Part shown: positions 1-46,009 of the stretch, one piece after another
How the letters are laid out: each line of letters starts with the position of its first letter
Position numbering within the stretch: position 1 is the first letter of the stretch
Source of the DNA: Perognathus longimembris pacificus
Taxonomy: Eukaryota > Chordata > Mammalia > Rodentia > Heteromyidae
Direction: 5' to 3'
Length of the DNA: 64,000 bases
NCBI RefSeq assembly: GCF_023159225.1
Contig: NC_063167.1
Location: 10,056,260 to 10,120,259 of the forward strand
Made by a program: the position numbers and the translations under genes
The notes under the pieces: generated by a model
Seen by the model: the letters and a program-made list of their open reading frames with translations, nothing else
Databases searched by the model: none
Told to the model about the DNA's origin: nothing

Positions 1-4
1 CCAC

Positions 5-17204
<17,200 letters not shown>

Positions 17205-17432
17205 GTTGGCTCCGCGCGCTCATCGCCGGCCCGGCGTGCGCGAGGCCCCGGGGGGCGCGGTCCGGGGCGCGGGGGCAGCGGGGCACGGGCCGGGGGGCGC
17301 CGGGGCGCGGGCGAGGGGCGCGGGCGCAGGCTCGACGCGGAGGCGCGCACCGAGGTGCCGCAGTCTGTCCGTCTGCGGCCGCCAAAGCTCCGCCCACTCC
17401 TCTACGTCAGTCACCGCCGCGCTCAGCCTGCC

Positions 17433-17444
17433 GGGACTTGTAGT
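17433..17444 (-). promoter_or_regulatory. ZNF143-type motif (ACTACAAGTCCC)
   Basis: The minus strand reads ACTACAAGTCCC, matching the core of the ZNF143/THAP11 promoter element, about 230 bases upstream of the ATG. Function is inferred from the motif alone. Confidence 0.5.
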
Positions 17445-18729
17445 TCCGGCCGGCCTCCCCCAGATGGACACCCAGGCAGAGACAGAGAGAGGGATTGCCC
17501 CCCTCCGATCCCCCCACCCGCCCGCCTCATACACACCTGCACACACTACAGCGACCCTTAGGGATATCTCTGCTGGTACAAGCTGGCCACTGTTTCTTCC
17601 AGGCTGTGTGACTATAGGCAAATCAATCAATCTCTCTGAGCCTCTGTTCCTAACCTGTAGGATGACGATGGCATTTGCAATGCCTGCCTATACAAGGATT
17701 GCATGGGCAGCTAGCTCCTGGACACCATGCTGGAAGACACTCACCCACAGATGCCCCACAGAGATGCATAAGGTGGCAGGGGGTGGGTTACCATGCCCAG
17801 AAGACCTTGACAATGCACGAGAGATGGTGAGGTATCAGAAGCTTCCTGGTATGACCCGCAGACACCCCAATACCACTGAGAGGCCTGGAGACGTCATACT
17901 TCCACAGACTTCTCCACAGTGACAGGACGGGGTATGGTGGCCCCTTGACTCCAGCCAGGGTTGATGGCCTTTGGACAGAGGGAGCAGTGAGACCTCAGAG
18001 CAAATTGGGGCAAGTTCATGTTGGGACATGACAGGCCTGGACCAGGTCCTCCAGCCCATTTGTCCCATGTCAGTTATGAAGCATCACTGGAGTGTTCTAG
18101 GAGCCAGGAATAGCAGGGGGAGCCAAATGGACACACCCCTGTCCCGCTGTCCCATGGCCCGGTCTCTACCGCCGTATCCCCAGTTCCTGTCTCCAGTTTC
18201 CTACCACTAGAATTTCCAACAACTGATCTAGGAAAGTGCTGGGAAGGCAGAGCTGTGCTCTCCAAGGTAGGAGACCACGGCAGCTGTCACCATGAGATCC
18301 CAGCCATGCTGAGGGATGGAGTGCAGAGGTGGAAGAACTGGTGGTGTCCTGAACACAGGAGCCTTTGGCCTTTGCAGCTGGGGACAGAGGAGCCACTTGC
18401 TGTGCTGGGGTAGACTGCTGGTAGAACAGGCTGAAGGTCCTTCGTGCTGGCCACCTGGGGCATGGGAATTTCACTGGCAAGTGACACTTGCATGGTGGAC
18501 AGGCTGTGTAATGTGAGATCCCCTCCCCTAGGCCAAGGCATGGCCTAGTGTCTAGCAGGCCACCTTCCCGGGGTCCCAGGTGGCAGGAGGCTGCGTTTGG
18601 AAGTGGCTAGCTCAGATGGCCTTGCCGCTAGGCAGAGTGGTACAGTGGCAAGGGCTGGGCTCTGGCAACAGAAAGACCTGGATGTGTCCGTTGCCTTCCA
18701 GCTGTGTGAGCCTAGGAAGGTCACTTTGG

Positions 18730-18950
18730 AGCCAATGCCTATGGCTTATGCCTGTCACCCTACTCAGGAAGCTGAGAGACTAGGATTGTGGTTCAGAGCA
18801 ACCTGAGCAGGAAACTCTGTGAAATTCCTATTTCCTGTTTCCAGCCCAAAGCTGGAAGTGGGAGTTGTGGCTCAAGTGGTAGAGGGCTAGACTTGAGCAA
18901 AACAGCTCAGGGATGGCGCCCAGGCCCTGAGTTCAAGTACTGCTCCTGGC
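18730..18950 (+). mobile_element. 7SL-headed SINE
   Basis: Diverged sense copy (GGCTTATGCCTGTCACCCTA, then GGCTCAAGTGGTAGAGGGCT), followed by a TGCA/CA-rich tail to about 19010. Confidence 0.72.
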
Positions 18951-19789
18951 ATGTGTGCATGCATGCATGCCCACACATGCACACATATGCACACACACAC
19001 ATACACACAGAGACTGAGCCTCTGCTCTCACCTGCAAAATGAGCTGACAGGTGCTTGGTGAAGGCCAACTGCTGTCAGACCCTGGTGCTAGGTTAGAAGC
19101 TACATCAGAACAGAGGGTGGGGGACTGTGTAGCAAGTGTGTCTCACACAGTCCTTCTGGTGACTGCCTTGTGCCACTGACGCAAGTCCATCCCAAGCCAT
19201 CTGGGCAGGAGCCACGCCAGCAGCAGCTCAGCTCACCTCCTTGATGAGGCCGGAGGCCAGAGAAAGCTTCCTTCCAAGCCACAGAGGATGTGGCCAGCCC
19301 TGCCATCTACTGGCTCACCTGCGAGGAACTGGCTCTCACTGTGGTCATCCCAGCGGTCTGTGGGCTGGGCTCTTGCTAGATGACCACAGCAGAAATGTGC
19401 AGTCATGTGGGGCTGATTTAACAGCTTCCGTCTAGTGCTGCTGCCCCCTCCGCTGGGGCCTGTGTGGAGGCCATCCTACACAGGCGCCACCTGGGGAGGC
19501 CGGGAGCCCATAACGTGGCTCAGTGGATTCCAGGGCATCAGCTCACCCTTCCATTTCTCTAGTTTTGCCAGATTTTTGCAACAAAAGGGAATTTTCCTAA
19601 CTAGTGGCAAGCCCTGGGGTAAGATTCCGGCTGTCTAGACACTAAGTGTCCTGCCACTATTTGTCTTGCAGTTTTCTGGAACAAGGAAGCGAAGTAGATT
19701 TGAGCAACCAGAGGCTGTCAGTCCCTGAGCAGCCAGTGATGATGAAAGACAGAAATGACTTTTCTCAGGCTTGCATAAAAGATCAAGTC

Positions 19790-20248
19790 CAGCTAGTGCT
19801 GGTGGCTCACACCTGTAATCCCAGCTACTCAGGAGACTGAGATCTGAGGATCTTGGATCAAAACCAGCCTGAACAGAGATAAGAGTCTATGAGAGTCTTA
19901 TTTCCAATTAACCACTAAGAAGCATGAACTGGAGCTATGGCTCGAGTGGTAGAGTGCCAGCCTTTTTTTTTTTTTTTTTTTTTGGCAGTGCTGGGCCTTG
20001 GACTCAGAGCCTGAGCACTGTCCCTGGCTTCTTTTTGCTCAAGGCTAGCACTCTACCACTTGAGCCACAGTGCCACTTCTGGCCGTTTTCTATATATGTG
20101 GTGCTCAGGAATCAAACCCAGGGCTTCATGTATACGAGTCAAGCACTCTTGCCACTAGGCCATATTCCTAGCCCAGAGTGCCAGCCTTGAACAAAAGAAA
20201 GCTAAGGGTCAGTGTCCAGACCCTCAGTTCAAGCCCCAGGACTGGCAC

Positions 20249-20249
<1 letters not shown>
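19790..20249 (+). mobile_element. 7SL-headed SINE split by a nested SINE
   Basis: Sense copy with head at 19790-19962 and the remainder from 20175; ends GGACTGGCAC and passes into (CA)n. Confidence 0.85.
19963..20174 (-). mobile_element. IDL-Geo-like SINE nested, perfect target-site duplication
   Basis: AGAGTGCCAGCC at 19951-19962 and again at 20175-20186. Antisense to its host element, with a T run of about 20 at the start. Confidence 0.92.

Positions 20250-20301
<52 letters not shown>
20250..20301. repeat. (CA)n microsatellite
   Basis: About 50 bases of CA directly at the tail of the preceding SINE. Confidence 0.97.
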
Positions 20302-20303
<2 letters not shown>

Positions 20304-20819
20304 AAAAAAAAATGAAAGAAAAAAAATAAAGCAAGGCCCAACTATCCACAAACCCAAGAAATAGGACTTTCTTCTGGCTGAAAGAAATCCATTAGGTTTG
20401 AATGATAGAGTCAGATACATAGCCTGAGGGTTTTTCCTCAACCATTCAGTGCTGACTGTGCTGGCTGGCTGTGGAGTAGGCCTGAGATTGGATTTGATTT
20501 TTTGGTTCTCACTTCTGAATTCTAAACTTTAATGCCTGTCTTTGTACTGTCTTACTGAGGGACTCGGGCAAGATTTCTTAACATTTCTGTTTTCCCTTTT
20601 AGCACTGGAAATCAAAGCAGGGCCTAGCACCTCAGCCTTGTTTGGGTAATACTGGGGTTTGAACTCAGGGGTTCCAGCTTGCTAGACAGAGGGGCTACGT
20701 TAAAGCCACACTCTCACCTTTTTGCTGTAGTTATTATTATGGGTTTAGGGTCTCAAGCTTTTGTAAAAGATGATTAAAAAGCTGTTTATGCTTGGCCCAT
20801 GAATTAACTACAACCAGGA

Positions 20820-21230
20820 GAAAATTCTGGCATCTCTGTTTCAGTGGTGTATGTGTCTTACCTTGAAATCAGCAAGGACAATCCTTATCAGTCCTTATCG
20901 TTGATCAATAACATCTTTATAGGAACTGAATCTGCCCCTGAGGGCATCCAAGCTCTCTGGGGAGGGGAGGGGCAGACCTCCCAATGGGCACAAAGACTAG
21001 TTATCCTGTCCAGGGAGGACAGAGATAACTTCTCTGAAACCTTCCCCAGCAAGGACTGAGATAACCAGCCTGGCCCAGCCTGTGGCTGCCACTCTGTGAA
21101 CTGTGTATATCCGGCTCCCTGTCTAATTAGGTGCAGCTGAAGGGATGTCTTCTGAAGCTGCCATGTAAATAAATCTCCTTTCCCTGCCCATGTCACCATC
21201 TCTCTCTTTCCCTCTCATATATGTACATAT
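20820..21230 (+). mobile_element. Possible LTR-like fragment
   Basis: Near its end AATAAA (21169-21174) is followed by a pyrimidine-rich CTCCTTTCCCTGCCCATG segment, as in many retroviral-type LTRs. No clear termini or duplication; weak call. Confidence 0.3.
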
Positions 21231-21485
21231 ATGTGTGTGTTCCTGCACTGGGATTTGAACTCAAGGCCTTGAGCGCACACTTGGCTAGTCTCATTTGGCA
21301 GACTGGCACTCTACCACTTGAGCCACACCTCTGTTTCTGGCTTTTCCAGGGCTTCATGCATGCTAGGCGAGCACTCTACCACTAAACCGCATTCCCAGCC
21401 CCAGGTAAAAACCTTAAGATGGTGTTTTTTCTTTTCTTTTTTTCAGGGCCTAGGACTCTTGCTTGCCTTTAAAAAAACAATTTTT

Positions 21486-21712
21486 TTTTTCCAGTCAGTC
21501 ATGGGGCTTGAACTCAGTGCTTGGGTACTGTCTCTGAGCTTTTCTGCTCAAGGCTAGTGTTCGGTCACTTTGAGCCACAGCTCCCCTTCTGGTTTTCTGG
21601 TGGTTAACTAGTCTCATGGATTTTCCTGCCTGGGCTGGCTCAGATCTGCGATCCTCAGTCTCCTGAGTAGCTAAGGTTACAGGCCTGACAAAACACTGTC
21701 TAGCTTTGCTTG
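21486..21712 (-). mobile_element. 7SL-headed SINE
   Basis: Antisense copy (CAGTCATGGGGCTTGAACTC to GAGTAGCTAAGGTTACAGGC). Confidence 0.78.
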
Positions 21713-21875
21713 CCTTTTTGCTTAAGGCTAGTGCACTACTGCTTGAGCCACAGCTCCATTTTTGGCTTTTTGGTGACTCATTAGAGGTAAGCCTCAAGGA
21801 CTTTCCTGCCTGGGCTGGCTATGAACTGACATCCTTAGATTTCAGTCTCCTCAGAAGGTAGGATTATTGGCTATG
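21713..21875 (-). mobile_element. 7SL-headed SINE, 3' truncated
   Basis: A second antisense copy in tandem, diverged (GCACTACTGCTTGAGCCACA, TCAGTCTCCTCAGAAGGTAG). Confidence 0.65.
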
Positions 21876-22749
21876 TTCTCTTTTCTTGAAGCCCCTAAGT
21901 AAGAGATAATGGTTCTGGGTGGCTAAGATGGGTATTAAGACATGGGGACATGTGTCATCTAGGCCTACCCAAAACACAAGGGCCGTCCGTGGTGCATTTC
22001 AGGACTGCCATTTGCCACACAGGTCCTCTGACTTTGTTTTTCTGTTCAGTGAGGAGCTCTGTGGCTTCTTAAAGCCTTCAAGAAGGGAGAGGACAGTACC
22101 TTTCTCTCTCCCTATCCAGTAATTTAACGTCTAAAAGGAGCGGGTGGGAGGGGAGTTTGCTGTACCAGCTTTTCTGTTTACTTCCTGAGTCTGGCCTTTA
22201 AACACTTATTTCAAACTTCCTGTGTGCCATCCCTCTTGTAATGCCTGAGAAGTCTCAGGCTGACCTTGAGCTCTAGATCTTCCTGACTTTGCTTCCAGAG
22301 TGCTGGGATTGCAGGTGTAGGCCACTGGGCTAAAACTGTCTCTTTGTAAGAAATGTTAAAAGGTTCATTCTTGGTTGAGTCAGTCTACTTCCTTAGCTAT
22401 TTGCCTGGTGATACAAGACGTCTTTGTTTCTGGGATCACCTGAGATTCTGGCTACAGCTTAAACATTACAGGCTTGAATTACTTTCTGTGGTAGCAAGTA
22501 CAGAATTCAGGGCCTCCTGAATGTTAAGTACTACCACTGAGCTATGCCTCTACTTTCAATTTTGTTGTGTGTGCTGGGGCTTGAACTCAGGGCCTGAGCA
22601 TTGTCCCTGAGCTTTTTTTTGCACTCTATCACTGGAGTCACACTTCTACTCCCAGCTTTTGAGTAGTTAAATTTGAGATAAGAGCCTCAGATTTTCCTGT
22701 TCTGGATTTGGATTAGTCATTCCAAAGATACTATTCTTAAAAGAATGTT

Positions 22750-22990
22750 ATAGCTGGAGTCCTTGGCTCATGCCTTATAATCCTAGTTCCTCAGGAAGCT
22801 GAGATCTAAGGATCACCTGTAATCCTAGCTACTTAGAAGGTTGAAATCTGAGGATTGTGGTTCAAAGTCAGCCTGGGCAGGAAAGTCTGTGAGACTCTTA
22901 TTTCTAAATAACCATCAGAAAACTGGAAGTGGCGCTGTGGCTCAAAGTAGTAGAGCACTAGTCTTGAGCTGAAGAGCTCAAGCCCCATGA
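22750..22990 (+). mobile_element. 7SL-headed SINE
   Basis: Sense copy with a duplicated head segment (CCTGTAATCCTAGCTACTTA) and right monomer GCTGTGGCTCAAAGTAGTAG. Confidence 0.72.
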
Positions 22991-23294
22991 ATAAAAAAAG
23001 GAAAAGAAAAATCTTAATCTTATAAGATGGGCGCCAATAGACAGAAAAATAGCAATAGAACTGATTAAAGTGGACATGGTGGCTCACACTTATAATCCTT
23101 GTTACTTGGGTGGTTAAGTTCAGAAGGACAGAGGTTCAAGGACAGCAACAGCACAAAGTTTGGTACCCCATCTCAACCAAAAAGCAGCTAGGTGTGGTGG
23201 TGCATGCCTGTCATCCTAGCTATTTTGTCTAACTAGAACGATCTCAGTTTGGGCTTGCCTAGGCAAAAAGTGGGCCCTCTATGCAAAAAGTGTG

Positions 23295-23353
23295 TGCATG
23301 GGTGTGTGTTGTCTGTGTGTGCGTGCGTGTGGTGTGTGTGCGTGCGTGTGTAT
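23295..23353. repeat. GT-rich microsatellite
   Basis: Interrupted GT/GC repeat following an old B1/Alu-like fragment. Confidence 0.85.
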
Positions 23354-24253
23354 ACACAGAGTGCCTGCCTAGCAAACAGGATGCTGTTAGTTCAAAACCC
23401 CAGTATTGCCAGAAGAAAAAACCAACCTGACCACTAGCACAGCACCTTTTTGTGTGTAGGGGCTTCATTGTCCTGTCTGCTGAAACCCAGCTACGGGGAG
23501 AGTGGGCTGTTACCTTGCTCCTGACTTCTGGGAAGATCAGATAACTGTTTCAGTTTGGTGACATGGAACTTCTGCTGAAGACACTCTAATTTGGCTCTTA
23601 GCCAGGCCTATTGGGGTCCCAGTTTATAAGCCCAGTACAAACCAACAGCCTCTTGTAATTTTTAACCTAGGTGAGTGCTTAGTCCTGTCAGACCCTTAAG
23701 CAGACCCGAGAGCTGCGGTGATGGGCCTTTGAAGGGACTTTTATATCTGCCACGCGTCTGTGGATCACAGCTGTCCAGGAAGCGAAGGCTTGGGGGTGTG
23801 GAACCGCTTCTACCTTTTACCTCCCGCCTGGCATCTGAGCACAGAGGCAGCGTGGCAGGGAGCTAATGTCACAGCGCCAACTTCCTTGAGTCACCTGTGG
23901 AAGCCAGGGGGTCACAGCTGGCCTGGTCACCGCACACTTTCCCAAGACTCGGGTTTACACATAGGAACCCTAACTGCAGAAAGCAGAAGCCACCACGCTC
24001 CTCGCTGACATTTGCTGAGCGCTCCGACTCTGCGCAGGCGCTTTCCCACAGAACCCCACCGTACACACGGGAGGATGGAGCTGCAGGGGCACAGGCCCCT
24101 GTCCCTCCGTGTCTGTGTCTCCTCTGCCCTCCCCTTCTCCCCTGCAGGGCTGAGCCCCGCTTCTCTCCTAGGACAAGGACGCCAGGAGCCTCCCAGTGAC
24201 CCTGCACTCAGAAGGGCACAGGTGCACTCTTCTGTTAATAAAGTAGAGTAACA

Positions 24254-24259
24254 TTTATT
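24254..24259 (-). terminator. SDHB: SDHB polyadenylation signal AATAAA
   Basis: AATAAA on the minus strand about 120 bases after the stop codon, giving a short 3'UTR with cleavage expected near 24230-24245. Confidence 0.8.
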
Positions 24260-24378
24260 TCTTAACATTTTTTGCCATACAGGCTGCATTCATGGAAAAT
24301 CAAATCCTCTGCAGAATTCAAGTTAGATGCAAATTACATTCAGCTTTGAGCTGGTCACATGCCTTGTTCAAAGGAGGG

Positions 24379-41224
<16,846 letters not shown>

Positions 41225-41233
41225 CTTGGCTCG

Positions 41234-41241
41234 TGACGTCA
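41234..41241. promoter_or_regulatory. SDHB: CRE palindrome TGACGTCA
   Basis: Perfect 8-bp cAMP-response element ten bases upstream of the SDHB start codon. Confidence 0.65.
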
Positions 41242-42656
41242 GCCCCACCCCTCGACCCTGAGGTCATTCTCCGCCGGTATCCCGTGGAGCACCGCGGCGG
41301 CGGGCGGGCGTCCCCACCCTATTCCCCCCCGCCGCCGTCAGCCCCCCCCACGCCCTCCGGGCCCGCTATCCGCTAGGAACCATCGAGTGGAAAGCGGCTT
41401 CCGGTTTCCAGGATGGGGCGGGGTTGGTTGGGAGGGAAGAGCAGAAGGACCGTAGTGAGCATGCGCAGTGCACGCCCCGTGCGCCTTCGGCGTACTTCAA
41501 GTGACCTTCCCCGAGAAGGGGGAGGAGTCAGAGGTGTGGCCAAGACGAAGGAGGGCGGAGCCTTCCCCAGGGCATTTCTGCCCAGATTTTAACCCTTTTG
41601 CTCCTGGAAAATTGTCAGTTTTACCTGTACTCTCCAACCCATCAATGACTGTTCGTGTTTTGGTCCAGAGGACTCCTCAGTCCTGGCAAATTGGGACAAG
41701 TGGTGGGTGAACTTAAGTGACCACAAAGATGCCACGGCTACAGGTGTCGTTCATTCATTCATCCATCCATTCATGCATTCACTGCCCAGGCGCTGGGGAA
41801 ACTGCAGTGGGAGAACAAACTAGCAGCTCTGCTGTAACTGAGGTCTGGTAGGGCTGAGTTAGCCAGTGAGCTCCATTATGCACCACGCCTGCCTGTCCAC
41901 AGCCATCCCTGTCGACAGGCCTGTGGGGGAGGCTTTCCTGTTTGGCTTTTTAGTCACCAGCACCGCTCTTTCCAGTGCCCTCCTGTGACTCTTCTCAGAG
42001 CCTGCCTCTGGCTGGAGCCTTCCTTAGCTTGGGTGGTGGTGGGGGGCTTTGGTGTTTCAAGCCCCCTGGTCTCCTCTGATACCCCACAGGAGGGCTTTGT
42101 TTTCTTCTGTATAGTGTGATGGAACTCAAGGCCTCAACACTCTAACTTTTGAGCCCACACCTCTAGCTCTTTTCAACATTGGTTATTTTGTTGTTGTCTT
42201 GCCAGTCCTGAGGCAGTCCCTGAGCCTTTTGTGCTCAAGACTAGCACTCTACCATTTGAGCCACAGTTCCACCTCCAGCACTGGTTATTTCTGAGATAGC
42301 TTCTGTTCTTGATGCACAGGCTGGCCTGGGCTGTGATCCTCCTATCTGTGTCACTGGAATGACAAGCATGTGTCTCTGTGCCCAGCCATTGTGCTTCCCC
42401 TGTAGTTTGGGATGATGGGTATGTGCCACTGAGGCCAGGTATGGGTTGAGATAGAGTTTTGAGAACTATTTACCAGTGCTTGTTCTTGAACCATAATCCC
42501 CTGTTTCTCCCATCCCAAGTGGTTAGGATTACAGGCTTGAGGCACTGCACCCAGTTTTCCTCTTGTTTTGACAAAGGAAGGGCACTTTCTACAGCCTGGA
42601 TTTTACACTCAGCTCATTTAGATGCCCCTGGAGAAATTTTGTTTTGTTTTCTTTTC

Positions 42657-42858
42657 TTTTTGCCAGTCCTGAGGCTTAAACTCAGGGCCTGAGCACTGTC
42701 TCTGGCTTTTTTTTTTTTTTTGCTCAAGGCTAGCACTCTACCACTTGAGCCACAGCGCCACTTCTGGCCTTTTCTATTTATGTGGTGCTGAGGAATCCAA
42801 CCTAGGGCTTTATGTATACGAGGCGAGCACTCTTGCCACCAGGCCATATTCCCAGTCC
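42657..42858 (-). mobile_element. IDL-Geo-like dimeric SINE
   Basis: Antisense with an internal T run in the right monomer (about 42708-42721). Confidence 0.85.
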
Positions 42859-44125
42859 CACCCCCGGAGAAATTAAGATGGCCAGAGAATTGATTGGAGG
42901 TGACTTTGTTTGCAGTCCTCAGAACCTGATTACAGGGCCAGCTTGGCCTCATTAAAGGGGGTATGGTGAGGCACCGCTGGACCTCACTTTTGAATCTTCC
43001 CCTCCAGGCCATGTGACCTTGGACAAGTACCTTTCTATCTCCAACTTATAGTTTCTTTGTCTACATCATTGGAAATTGGGCCACTGTTGATTTCACATTC
43101 TAGAATTCTCACGGCTACCTGGGAGGTCATTGGTGACAAGGTAGAGGTCATCTTGGCTTTTGTCCAGTGCTGGAAATCAAGTCCGGAATTAATAACCAAG
43201 ACCAAGCCCGACGTGGTAGCACAAGTCTGTAATCGCAGCACTGCTGTAGACTCCCAGTTGGCTGATGTTACGGGAAGACATCCTTTTCCCTCCCCTGAAG
43301 TCTTTCTGAGGTGAAGGAAGAGTGTGCAAGGATCTATTTCTAGAGAACTGGTCCTGTTGGCATCATCAAGGTCCTTTGAGGTGAAAGGCAGATGTCCCCC
43401 ACCCCTAGACAAGTAGCTAGGCTTTTGCTCTCCCAGGTCACCTTGGAAAAAGCCGTCTGAGGCCAGCAACGTGTGAACTTGATTTATGGAATGGCTCTTG
43501 GAGCTGATGGACCCACACACCCTGCAGCCGCATCATTCCTGAGCTTCATGGGGATTTGGGGGAGCTCAAAGCTATGGGGGAATAATGAACTCCTGAATGG
43601 CTGTGCCTCCACCCTGAACTTTGGGGATTCCAGAAAGCCACAGCTGTGGTGGGACTTAGAGGTTTTTATGGCCTGCTCCTGACTGATCTTCTCAAAGTGT
43701 CCTTGTGCTAAGACCCCAGGGTTTGCTTTGTTTGTTTCTATCTGTCTACAGAGTGACATATTGCCTTTCACCGGGACATTTGCTAGATGCTTTATGTTTG
43801 TGCCTAATCTCATCGCTTACAAATGTGCTTATGTGAATGGTGTCTCTAGTCCTCTGACAGTGCCTGGGGTTGGAATAACTTCTCATTTCACAGACTCTCT
43901 GAATCTTTGGGTAGGGAGTAGCTGAACAACCTTGGGTGAGAATTTTGCTTCAGGAGCAAGATTCTTTCCCTCAGTACTGGAAACCAAGTCCAGAATTAGA
44001 CATTAAAAAGAAGCTTGATGTGGTGACACAAGTCTGTAATTGCAGCACTTGGGAGCCTGAAGCAGGAGGATCAAGTTCAAGGGCAGCCTTAGCTACATTT
44101 CAAGAAGCGGTCTAACAACCACGGG

Positions 44126-44328
44126 GCTGGGAATGTGGTTTCGTGGTAGAGTGCTGGCCTAGCATGCATGAAGCCCTGGGTTTGATTCCTTAGTGCCACA
44201 AACACAGAAAAAACCAGAAGTAGGCGCTGTGGCTTAAGTGGCAGAGTGCTAGCCTTGAGCAAAAAAGCCAGGGACAGCGCTCAGGGTCTCAGCCCAAGAC
44301 CCCCCTCCAAAAAAAAAAAAAAAAAAAG
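44126..44328 (+). mobile_element. IDL-Geo-like SINE
   Basis: Sense copy with A tail (GGCTGGGAATGTGGTTTCGT start). Confidence 0.85.
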
Positions 44329-44382
44329 ACAACCACATTCTAAAATAGTACAATGTATTTGTTTTAAAATTCATTATTGTGC

Positions 44383-44584
44383 GGGGCTGGGGATATGGCC
44401 TAGTGGCAAGAGTGCTTTCTTTGTATACATGAAGCCCTGGGTTTGATTCCCCAGCACCACATATACAGAAAATGGCCAGGAGTGGCGCTGTGGCTTAAGT
44501 GGCAGAGTGCTAGCCTTGAGCAAAAAGAAGCCAGGGACAGTGCTCAGGCCCTGAGTTCAAGGCCCAGGAATGGCCAAAAAAAAA
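44383..44584 (+). mobile_element. IDL-Geo-like SINE with target-site duplication
   Basis: TCATTATTGTG on both sides (about 44371-44381 and 44586-44596); sense copy. Confidence 0.9.
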
Positions 44585-44884
44585 ATCATTATTGTGACTT
44601 AATGACCAACAATGGGATTAATCAATCACTTGTATTCCTTATTCTTGTGTTCCATCCAATGTTCTATAAAGATATTGTTTAGCCGTGTGTGTGTGTGTGT
44701 GTGTATATTTGTGTGTGTATAAAAGCTGTGCATTTAAGGTGGGGATTGGCTCACGTGTTATGGTGCCTGCATATCAATCCTCAGTTAAAGCTTGAGAAAA
44801 ATTATTTGGTTAACCAGGCTGTAATACTGAATATAAGTCCAGTTCTTCTTAACAAAGATGGCAATTTCACAAATAATATTATAG

Positions 44885-44955
44885 TCTTGAGTACTTACAT
44901 ATGCAACTGTAACCTCTCTGTACATCACCTTGACAATAAAATAAAATTAATACAA
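44885..44955 (+). mobile_element. L1 3' terminus
   Basis: CTGTAACCTCTCTGTACATC then ACCTTGACAATAAAATAAAA, sense tail. Confidence 0.5.
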
Positions 44956-45216
44956 CTAACCTTATTGTAGCATCTTGTAATTTAGGGCAACCTGACCAAT
45001 TAAGACAAACTGAATTTAGGAGGAAACACCAGATGATCTTATTACTAGTAATAAGTAATCTGCATCTAGCGATGTAATGTGTTTTTTAAAAATGCACAAA
45101 CATCCACGAGACAAGTCCAAGCACCCAGGGCTCACACCTGTTTTGTCAGTTGTGAGGCTTGAACTCTGGGCCTGGGCATGGTCCCTGACCTCTTCAGTTC
45201 AAGACTAGTGCTCTAC

Positions 45217-45679
45217 AATTCACAATAGCCAAAATATGGAAACAACCCAGATGCCCCTCCACAGACGAATGGATCCAAAAAATATGGTACCTATACACAA
45301 TGGAATACTACATAGCGATTAGAAATGGTGAAATATTGTTATTCGCAGGGAAATGGTCAGAACTCGAACAAATAATGTTGAGTGAGACAAGCCTAGAACA
45401 CAGAAAACAAAGGGGCATGATCTCCCTGATATATGACTGTTAACAAAGGGAGACGGAGAGACAGTAGAGACCAAGTCTGTGAACACTGTATATGTTCTTG
45501 ATACATTGTATATTGCATATATGTCTACCTGACCTAGACAAGGGATAGAAAAACAGGTCGTAAGATATCACAAGAAATGTATACACTGCCCTACTATGTA
45601 ACTGCACCCTCTTTGCACAACACCTTGTAAAAAAATTTATGTTCAATTAAATTAAAAAAAAGCAAAAAAAAAAAAAAAA
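45217..45679 (+). mobile_element. 5'-truncated L1 3' end with target-site duplication
   Basis: Starts AATTCACAATAGCCAAAATA, runs through GGAATACTACATAGCGATTA and ends in a poly-A tract. Flanked by 15-bp repeats (45202-45216 and 45680-45694, AGAYTAGTGCTCTAC) with one mismatch. Confidence 0.88.
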
Positions 45680-45781
45680 AGATTAGTGCTCTACTACTTG
45701 AGCCATAGCACCACTTCGGATTTTTTTGGTGGTTAACTGGAGATAAGAGTCTCATGGACTTTCCTGCCCAGGCTAGCTTTG

Positions 45782-46009
45782 TTTGTTTGGTTTTGTTTTT
45801 GTTGCCAGTCCTGGAGCTTGAACTCAGGGCCTGAGCACTGTCCCTGGCTTCTTTTTGCTCAAGGCTAGTAGCACTCTTCCACTTGAGCCACAGCACCACT
45901 TCCAGCTTTTTCTATATATCTATATATATGTGGTGCTGAGGAATCGAACCCAGGGCTTCACGTATACAAGGCAAGCACTTTACCACTAGGCCATATTCCC
46001 AGCCCCCGG
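45782..46009 (-). mobile_element. IDL-Geo-like SINE nested, with target-site duplication
   Basis: GGCTAGCTTTG at 45771-45781 and 46010-46020; antisense copy. Confidence 0.9.

Larger units (their letters stand above)
17461..24229. other. Intergenic region between ATP13A2 and SDHB
   Basis: No coding exon recognised. Contents: MIR-like remnants (about 17575-17690 and 18630-18725), SINEs, CA and GT microsatellites, and a possible LTR-like fragment (20820-21230). The rest is unremarkable. Confidence 0.6.
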
